Of a DNA stretch of 64,000 nt, positions 57,450 to 64,000 are shown piece by piece. The DNA is taken from contig NW_026623050.1 in assembly GCF_023065955.2 (NCBI RefSeq), positions 23,518,501 to 23,582,500 on the forward strand, given 5' to 3'. Both the position numbers and the translations under genes were made by a program. The notes under the pieces are model-generated. The model saw only the letters and a list, made by a program, of their open reading frames with translations, was not told the origin of the DNA and did no database searches. Within the stretch, counting starts at the first letter, position 1, and the number at the start of each line of letters is the position of its first letter. Origin of the DNA: Ursus arctos (lineage: Eukaryota; Chordata; Mammalia; Carnivora; Ursidae).

Positions 57450-57578
57450 GTGTCCACTGATTTGGAGAATGCTGACACTGGAGTTAATTCTAAAGCTAAG
57501 AGTCATGTGACAATCAGACGGGCAGTTTTGGAAGAAATTGGAAATAGAGTTACAACCAGAGCTACACAAGTCGCTAAG
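57450..57578 (+). CDS. CCNB2: CCNB2 exon 2: destruction box
   Basis: This 129-nt, 43-codon exon (phase 0 at both ends) follows a T-run ending in AAG and precedes GTAACA. It encodes [20 protein letters not shown], then [20 protein letters not shown] and [12 protein letters not shown] (residues 32-40 counting from the ATG, pattern RxxLxxIxN) is the destruction box recognised by the APC/C, which drives cyclin B2 degradation at anaphase. The acceptor pyrimidine tract is a run of about 16 T. The sequence matches cyclin B2 rather than cyclin B1. Confidence 0.95.
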
Positions 57579-57683
57579 GTAACAGCTGTGAGGACTGTCC
57601 ATGCGCACACTAGGCTGATTGTGTATAGCTCTGAGGAACACCACTGACTCTCTTGCCCTATTTGTGTTTCTTTTTCCTTGCAG

Positions 57684-57794
57684 AAAGCTCAGAACACCAA
57701 AATACCTGCTCAACCCACCAAAACAAATGTCAGCAAACAACTGAAACCTACTGCATCTGTGAAACCAGTGCAGATGGAAGTGTTGGCTCCAAAG
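57684..57794 (+). CDS. CCNB2: CCNB2 exon 3: Lys/Pro-rich N-terminal linker
   Basis: This 111-nt, 37-codon exon (phase 0 at both ends) runs from TTCCTTGCAG to GTGGGA. It encodes [20 protein letters not shown], then [17 protein letters not shown]. This is the disordered, lysine-rich linker between the destruction box and the cyclin fold, and its lysines are plausible ubiquitin acceptors. Introns 1-3 are all phase 0. Intron 2 is only 105 nt. The donor GTGGGA is suboptimal. The next exon, starting the cyclin-box region, was not found before the window ends. Confidence 0.94.
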
Positions 57795-57853
57795 GTGGGA
57801 TGTTCTGTATTTACAAATGTACGAAGTAGCTTGTTTTTGGTTAAACTGCAACC

Positions 57854-58057
57854 TTTTTTTTTTTAAGATTTTATTTATTTATTTGAGACAGAGTGAGAAA
57901 GAGAGCATGAACAGGGAGAGGGGCAGAAGGAGAGAGAGAAGGAGAGGCAGACTCCCCGCTGAGCATGGAGCCCAATGCAGGGCTCAGTCCCAGGACCCCG
58001 AGATCGTGACCTGAGCTGAAGGCAGATGCTTAACTGACTGAGCCCCCCGGGCGCCCC
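57854..58057 (-). mobile_element. SINEC just after the CCNB2 exon 3 donor
   Basis: T-run, AAGATTTTATTTATTTATTT ... GAGCCCCCCGGGCGCCCC. Begins 59 nt into intron 3, with CTGCAAC at both flanks. Confidence 0.93.
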
Positions 58058-58493
58058 GATCGCTGCAACTTCTGAAGAGCAATCATAACCAGAGCTCTAC
58101 TTTGGAACAACAGTGTGCAAATTGAACATACACATTCGTTTAGTGATGGTTCTTACTATACTATAATGTTTTGACCTTGAATAACAAAGTTAATTACCTC
58201 GATATTCAAATAAATTTAGTGATCTCAAAGTGCAATTTGGTAGGTTTTATAATCCATTATAAGAATGAGCTTGCCCATGAAGGTTGTGGAATCTCACAGT
58301 TCTGAGACTCCTACTTATAATGGAGGAATAAGGTAATGCCAAAATTCTGTGTTGATAAATTGTGGTCTCTGTGACTGGTTAACCCAATTGGAGTTAGAAC
58401 GCTAATGGTCTGATTGGCCTGTAATTACTACAGGACAGGCACCGTTGCAGGTGTTGAGAATACAACAATAACTACTTTGTTCTTTCCAGCTCA

Positions 58494-58521
58494 ATATATA
58501 TATATGTGTGTGTGTGTGTGC
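58494..58521 (+). repeat. (TA)n(TG)n microsatellite
   Basis: TATATATATATATG followed by TGTGTGTGTGTG. Confidence 0.9.
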
Positions 58522-58749
58522 ATTTAATATATTTAATATACATTAATAACATGTCTATAACTTTTTAAAAATTTTTCAGAGTAATACATTGGATGTATTC
58601 AAGAGATATATATATATTGAGCACTTATGATACCCATCCAGTAGTGTTAAGGCTGTTAAAGAGAGATCTTGCCTTGAGGAGACTTATCCAGAAGGGGCAC
58701 ATGCACCTGAAATTAAATTAGTAGTCCCAGGGAATGATGCCAGATGCGC

Positions 58750-58986
58750 CTGGGCAGTGGATGAGATCATGACGTGGCTGAAATCAAGAGTTGGATGCTT
58801 AACCGACTGAGCCACCCGGGCGCCCCGGATTTGCTTTTAAAAGTGCGCAAAGTGTGCATTTTTTGAGAGGGGGAGGGGTAGAGGGAGAGAGAATCTTATG
58901 CAGGGTTTGATCTCACAACCCTGAGATCATGACATGGCTGAAATCAAGAGTTGGATGCTTAACCGACTGAGCCCCCAGGCGCCCCT
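58750..58986 (-). mobile_element. SINEC with partly duplicated head portion
   Basis: A head-side fragment at 58750-58826 and a fuller antisense copy at 58838-58986 share CTGAAATCAAGAGTTGGATG plus GCTTAACCGACTGAGCC almost perfectly, 159-161 bp apart. Confidence 0.8.
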
Positions 58987-60089
58987 AAAAGTGTGCATTT
59001 GTATACAAAATTTGATGGTAGTTATTTTTGAGTATTACGTTGGGCTTAAGATTCATTTTCATTTTCTTCTTTAAAATTTTCAGATTTTTTTCACCATAGG
59101 TACATATTACTTTTCTAATTAAGAAGGGAAAAAGGCAAATTAAAAGAAAAACAACTGAAAATGTTATGAACAGAAGAGACCTTTCCTCCTGTGACTTTTG
59201 CAATTCCGCTCTTTCTGAATTACTCCACCTTTCCTTGGTGACTCCTTTGCTTTAGCTTCCTGACAAATTTGAGGCCACTGTGTTTCAGATAAAGAATGAT
59301 GGACCTGTAACTCCATTCATATAAATATCACTTCCATGGCTGAAATGTGCTGCTCATTTTAGAAGACATCAGGGATTAATGAACAATAATTATTTCCAAT
59401 TCAAATACACTTTTCTCTGAGAAACGTAGTACAGAAGAGATCACTAAGTCCCCAGTTTAGGGCGAGCTCCTCATCCTGGCAGATGAGCCCCTCTGCTTGC
59501 CTGGCTCTGGTCAGCCATCTGGCTTTTACTTTGTCATCTGCTCTATCTGCAGTCATTGCTGCTCCTTTATAGCTGGTCCCTGGGGATGTGGAGATGCCAG
59601 TTGAGCACAGGGTTCTAGCAACAGAGAGCCCTGGAAAATTTATAAGCCATGTGCTCACGAAAGCAGATGTTTCTAGCCAAATCCATTAATTATACACCGC
59701 AAGACTAGAGGGCAGGTTTCTTCTTTGTAGCAAAGGAAGCAACTGAATTACAAAGGGCTCTGGCTGAGGACTTGGAAGGGTTTCAGCCATTCACAGGTGT
59801 TTGCAGGAGCGATTATCCTGCCATTTGTAGAGAAAACAGTGTTTTTGTTATTTTATTATTTTTTTGCTGACCAACGAGGCTTTGTCAAACACTGAGTTGT
59901 ATGTGAAAGGAAGGAGAAGGTTTTTTCCTAGCCCCCTTGTTTGCTGGGCACTGAAGCCACCAACTCTGTTTTCAAGGAGTCCCCAGTCAAGTGGAGACAT
60001 GCCTGAGCACACACACTTCGGAGAGGTGCTGGGGGTCAGAGCTAGAAATTCAGATGAAGTTTTAGATTTACAGATTGGATCTAAACACG

Positions 60090-60690
60090 AAGTTCAGTGA
60101 TAGTTGTGGGACACTCCGATCAGATGGGAGGCCACCAAATGTGGGGTGCTAATTGGGTGGGGGCCAGCAGCGTGCGTGGTGAAAGAATTCACCCACGGCA
60201 GAACAAGAGAGAAGGTTATTGAAGAGCAGTGGGCAGGACAGCAAAGGAGAGACTGTCTGCCAGAAGGTGGTGGTGAGGGGCCACAGTTATAGGGCGGAAT
60301 GAGGGAGTATGGGAATGTATGGAATTTTCCCTTTTTTTTTTTTTTTTAAGATTTTATTCATTTATTTGAGAGAGATCACGAGTGAGAGAGCAGGAGAGGG
60401 AGAAGCAGACTCCCTACTGAGTATGGAGCCCGTTATGGGGCTCAGTCCCAGGACCCTGAGATCATGACCTGAGCTGAAAGCAGCTGTTTAACCAGATGAG
60501 CCACCCAGGTGCCCCTGTTTTCCCATTTTTGATAATCTTCAGAACTGTGCCTAGTTAGGGCCTATGGCTCTTTCCAGGTGGTTTGCTTCATGAGCCTGTT
60601 GGCATTCCGCTCGCTGGTCGCGGTGGGCCAATTTACCTTGATCAAGTTCCACTGCTCCAGCCTATATTGCCTAAAAATGCCTCTACTGTA
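60090..60690. mobile_element. Possible old LTR-element remnant, split by a SINEC
   Basis: The parts 60,100-60,330 and 60,516-60,690 are more GC-rich than their surroundings and include GTGAAAGAATTCACCC and a hairpin-like GAATTC palindrome. They read like leader/LTR text of an old endogenous retroviral element, but I find no primer-binding site, paired LTRs or coding domains. A SINEC lies at 60331-60515 (GAGCCACCCAGGTGCCCC end). Confidence 0.3.
60331..60515 (-). mobile_element. SINEC
   Basis: T-run, AAGATTTTATTCATTTATTTG ... GAGCCACCCAGGTGCCCC. Confidence 0.92.
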
Positions 60691-61308
60691 GTCATTATTC
60701 AATTATGAGAATGTTTTATGGCTAACTATCCTTAATACAAAAACTACATATAAGGGGAAGTAAGCACAACTTTTCACATTAAAAAAAAAAGAGTGCCTTT
60801 TATTTTTAATCACACAAGAAACATAGTCATAACAAAGCAAAATACTACAGAAATATATTAAGTACATAGACTAGAAAGTCAGTTTAGTTTTATTACTCTC
60901 TCTACCCTCCAAATTCCATTTTACTGTATTCCCTAAAGCTATTCCCAGCGAATGATTTGCCTGTCTATAATTGTGTGTGCCTATGTATGCACAGGTACAC
61001 ACTTAGTGCTACAAATCATGAGCTGTCTGATTGGAAACAACAGTTATTCTGGAAGTCCTTCCCTGGTGCACTTAATTGACATTGTTTATTATAAATCTAG
61101 TAAATAAAGGAACCCTGGTTACCAAAACTTGTACAAACACCTACATGTTTGCATATTAATAGTAGTAAATTCTCTCCCCAAACCCAACTCAGTAGTAGGA
61201 GGATTGCAGTAGCCTTTACTCAGACTCCACTCTCCTCCTTATAAACCTGGAGCAAAAAAAAAAAAAAAAAAAAAAAAAACCAAAATCTCACATTTATTCT
61301 TTGTTTCT

Positions 61309-61469
61309 TTTTTCTTAAATTGTTACTTATTTGACAGAGACACAGAGGGAGAGGGAGAAACAGACTGCCCGCTGAGCAGGGAGCCCCATGTGGGGCTCGA
61401 TCCCAGGACCCTGAGATCATGACCCAAGCCGAAGGCAGACGCTTTACGACTGAGCCACCCAGGCGCCCC
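61309..61469 (-). mobile_element. SINEC, first of a second same-site pair
   Basis: TTAAATTGTTACTTATTTGAC ... GAGCCACCCAGGCGCCCC. TCACATTTATT precedes it (61288-61298) and follows it (61470-61480). Confidence 0.9.
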
Positions 61470-61486
61470 TCACATTTATTATTTCT

Positions 61487-61695
61487 TTTTTTTTTTCTTT
61501 TTTTTTAAAGATTTTATTTATTTATCAGACAGAGATAGAGACAGCCAGTGAGAGAGGGAACACAAGCAGGGGGAGTGGGAGAGGAAGAAGCAGGCTCATA
61601 GCGGAGGAGCCTGATGTGGGGCTCGATCCCATAACGCCGGGATCATGCCCTGAGCCGAAGGCAGACGCTTAACCGCTGTGCCACCCAGGCGCCCC
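61487..61695 (-). mobile_element. Young SINEC, second of the pair, 16-bp duplication
   Basis: AAAGATTTTATTTATTTATC ... GTGCCACCCAGGCGCCC. Flanked by CACATTTATTATTTCT at 61471-61486 and 61696-61711. Confidence 0.96.
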
Positions 61696-62248
61696 CACAT
61701 TTATTATTTCTGATATGACTTTTCACTTGTCTCTAACAACCGACAGAATTGATTCATTAACCTAATTGGAAGGTTTTTATCTTCAGACCACTTTTGTCAT
61801 TCAAAAGTTTGTGATTAAGTTAGCTAGCTGATAAAGCTTGTAGCTTTGCGTGCAACAGACACTGAACGAGGATTACACAGTTGGCCTGGGGGGCTTAGGC
61901 TACTACCTGCACGCACAGAGGAATCTTCATAATCGTTAAATTATGTTGGGACCCAAGAGGAACGCTTTTAAGAAATTCTCCATTAAGGGCCAGAGCAATG
62001 GTCCATGTCTACTCCTGGTAGTTTTGGGATATGGCTAAACTCAGGTGTACCTCTGAATAGACACAGGTAAACATTTCAAACTGCCGAGACGGCACACATA
62101 GCACACGACCGTAACGTCTGCCTCCTTAAACCAGGCTTCCTAGTACTGACTGCATTTCCCAGGGACACTGATGATGCTTATCCTTGAGCTTAACCTAGTT
62201 GTATGTGCTCATTAAAGTGTATATCTGATTCTAGTCACTCTTTTTTTA

Positions 62249-62351
62249 AAGAAGATTCTATTTTTAATCTCTACACCCTACATGGGGCTCGAACCCACAA
62301 CCCCAAGATCAAGAGTTGCTCGCACTACCAGCCGAGCCAGCCAGGCGCCAC
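62249..62351 (-). mobile_element. Short, old SINE, antisense
   Basis: TTTTTAATCTCTACACCCTAC ... CGAGCCAGCCAGGCGCC. Confidence 0.85.
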
Positions 62352-64000
62352 TGATTTTTGCCGCTCTTGCTCAGTTCTTTCAGTGGGTTCACTTCCCTTC
62401 GAGTAAAATGTGTTAAACTCCTTAGCCGGGTTCTCGCTCACCTTTCCAGCCCATCCTCTCACACGTTGTGCACTAGCTCCTGCCATCCCAAGTAACGTGC
62501 CCTTCCCAGACTTGCTTTTGTTTCTTGGCTTCCTCTGGGACTTTGTACTTGCGTACCTTTCCCTACTCATTTTCCTTGAGGTCTTAACCTCTCTGGTCAC
62601 CTTGTCTAGGTTTTTCCCTGGTGCCCCAAGTAGCTCTTAGTCTTTCTAGTCCCTTGAGGTTTGGACGTTCTTGAATACATGGCATGGATGAGCCTTGCTC
62701 AGCTGGTCCCTCCTCAGTTTGAGAACTCTGTTGTAGGAGGGAAGGATGGGTTTTGAACCGCTATATATATTTTACTGCTGCTGTTTCATCCTTCTTTAAG
62801 CCTGGAAACTATCATCACTGAGCTTTAATGTCAATTAATTTGTTTATTACACAGTCTTCTCTTTCTATATTTTATTTCTTTAATACATAGTCTTTATAGC
62901 CTTGCAGTCTTGTTAGGTTTTACTTTGAGAAGTACCTCTTATTCTTTTAAAAAGTAATGGGTTATTTATACTTCATTACTAAACACTCGTTTTAACTTAC
63001 TTTATAAATTTTTAATTTGTGTGATTTTTTTTTTTTTTTAAATAGTCACCCTGTCAGCATAAGAAACCACTGGGTGTGTGCTTGCTTGGGCTTTGCTTCC
63101 TTCTGTTTTATTCACAGGCCAGAATGTGCTTTTCTGCTTTTTAGTTGCCAAATAGTTTCTCAATTTAGAATAAATTACTTTATGAGAGGATATCTGTATG
63201 CTCATAGAAGAGGCTACAGCTGAAGTGAACTGTCAGCTCTAAGAGTTTCTGCAACCAGCTATTTAAGTTTGGTTCATTCAATAAATACTTACTGAGCACC
63301 TACTATGCGTTGGGGATGATATGGGCATTTGAGATGCTGTAGGGGACAAAATCAGTTTAATGTATTATTTATTTATAAATGTAATTATAAATATGTTATT
63401 TTCTGCCTCTGCTAACTCTCTAAGTTCTGTAGAGCTGACAGTCTAGCAGAGGGAGACAGAAAATAATACACACATCACATATAAGTAAACTCCAAAGTGT
63501 GTTACAAGGTTATAGGTTCTATGGGGAAAAACACAGAGAAATGATGCGTGTGGACGGGGGGAATAGGCTGCAGATGGTAATTTAAAATAGGGGTCAGGAT
63601 AGACCAAATTGAGAAGGTAACATTTAAACAAAACTTGAGGATGAGAGAATTGCTCATGGGGGTGCAGGGACAAGAGCAAGAGCATTGTGGGAAGAGGGAG
63701 CCCGCTTGCAGTGAGGGCGGCTGCCAGGAGGCAAACCAAGGGGAGAGAAATAGGAGATGGGTCAGCAGAGGAAGAGGGCCAAGCCGGATCATGCAGCCTT
63801 CAGGCCATTGTGACGACTCAGGTTTTCCCTTGGAGTGAAGTTTGAGAATTTAAAACAGAGGAGTATATCTCTAAAAACTTCATCTGCTACATCTTGAATT
63901 ATTCACCTCTTACTCTGAAATTTATTTGTTTTGGCTTTCACATATTTTAAAAATGCGTATGATACTTTTAAACCCGTTGACTCTGCACGTATTTGGCTCT
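62352..64000 (+). other. CCNB2: CCNB2 intron 3, right end of window
   Basis: No CCNB2 exon was recognised. An L2-like 3' piece lies at 63,270-63,500 (TTCATTCAATAAATACTTACTG, GAGCACCTACTATGCG). Confidence 0.55.

Noticed and set aside
57795..64000. Search for CCNB2 exon 4 and the cyclin box
   Set aside because: No frame resembling the cyclin B2 segment after ...EVLAPK was found, so the exon is taken to lie beyond the window.

Overview
This is a mammalian genomic window, almost certainly from a carnivoran. It carries about 45 copies of the tRNA-derived CAN-SINE (SINEC) family. The youngest copies have the head GGGGCGCCTGGGTGGCACAG and a TCTCTGTCAAATAAATAAA tail, a form I associate with bears and giant panda; the species-level guess is inference. 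Two genes on the + strand can be read exon by exon. Their order and strand match the conserved mammalian neighbourhood SLTM - RNF111 - CCNB2 - MYO1E (human 15q22).

Region 1, about 1-43,745: the 3' two thirds of RNF111 (Arkadia), a nuclear RING-H2 E3 ubiquitin ligase that boosts TGF-beta/Nodal signalling and acts as a SUMO-targeted ligase. Twelve coding exons (9731-42211) splice with consistent phase and GT-AG borders into about 700 codons. They hold three SUMO-interacting motifs, a Ser/Thr-rich linker, long His/Pro/Gln-rich stretches, the conserved NRG/TIER block and a C-terminal RING-H2 domain ending ...LPSES. The N-terminal part (about 294 residues if the protein has the human length of 994) lies upstream of the window. 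Three alternative splice choices are visible: a NAGNAG acceptor before exon E, an in-frame 24-nt alternative acceptor in exon K, and a possible 27-nt in-frame extension of exon G. The introns are full of SINEC, L1, MIR, MER5A and MER20 copies, except for a 15-kb SINEC-free tract (25.1-40.3 kb) that covers the clustered 3' exons.

Region 2, about 43.7-55.0 kb: intergenic DNA between the RNF111 poly(A) sites and CCNB2. It holds only repeats, including a Tigger-like DNA transposon that carries an internal 64-bp triplication. I found no gene here.

Region 3, about 55.0-64.0 kb: the promoter, CpG island and first three coding exons of CCNB2 (cyclin B2). The promoter shows the textbook mitotic-gene layout: three same-orientation CCAAT boxes 32 and 33 bp apart, followed by a CHR (TTTGAA). 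A perfect 14-bp palindrome matching the RFX X-box lies 23 bp upstream of the first CCAAT box. The cyclin B2 N-terminus contains the destruction box. The cyclin-box exons are beyond the window.

Other items: a minus-strand retrocopy-like sequence with an open frame, poly(A) signal and A-tail (11,986-12,364), whose parent I do not recognise; two sites where SINECs inserted one after another at the same target; SINE-in-SINE inverted composites; and a diverged direct repeat shared by the last RNF111 intron and its 3' UTR. I see no unknown multi-gene system here. The novelty is in splicing choices, repeat architecture and promoter sites.
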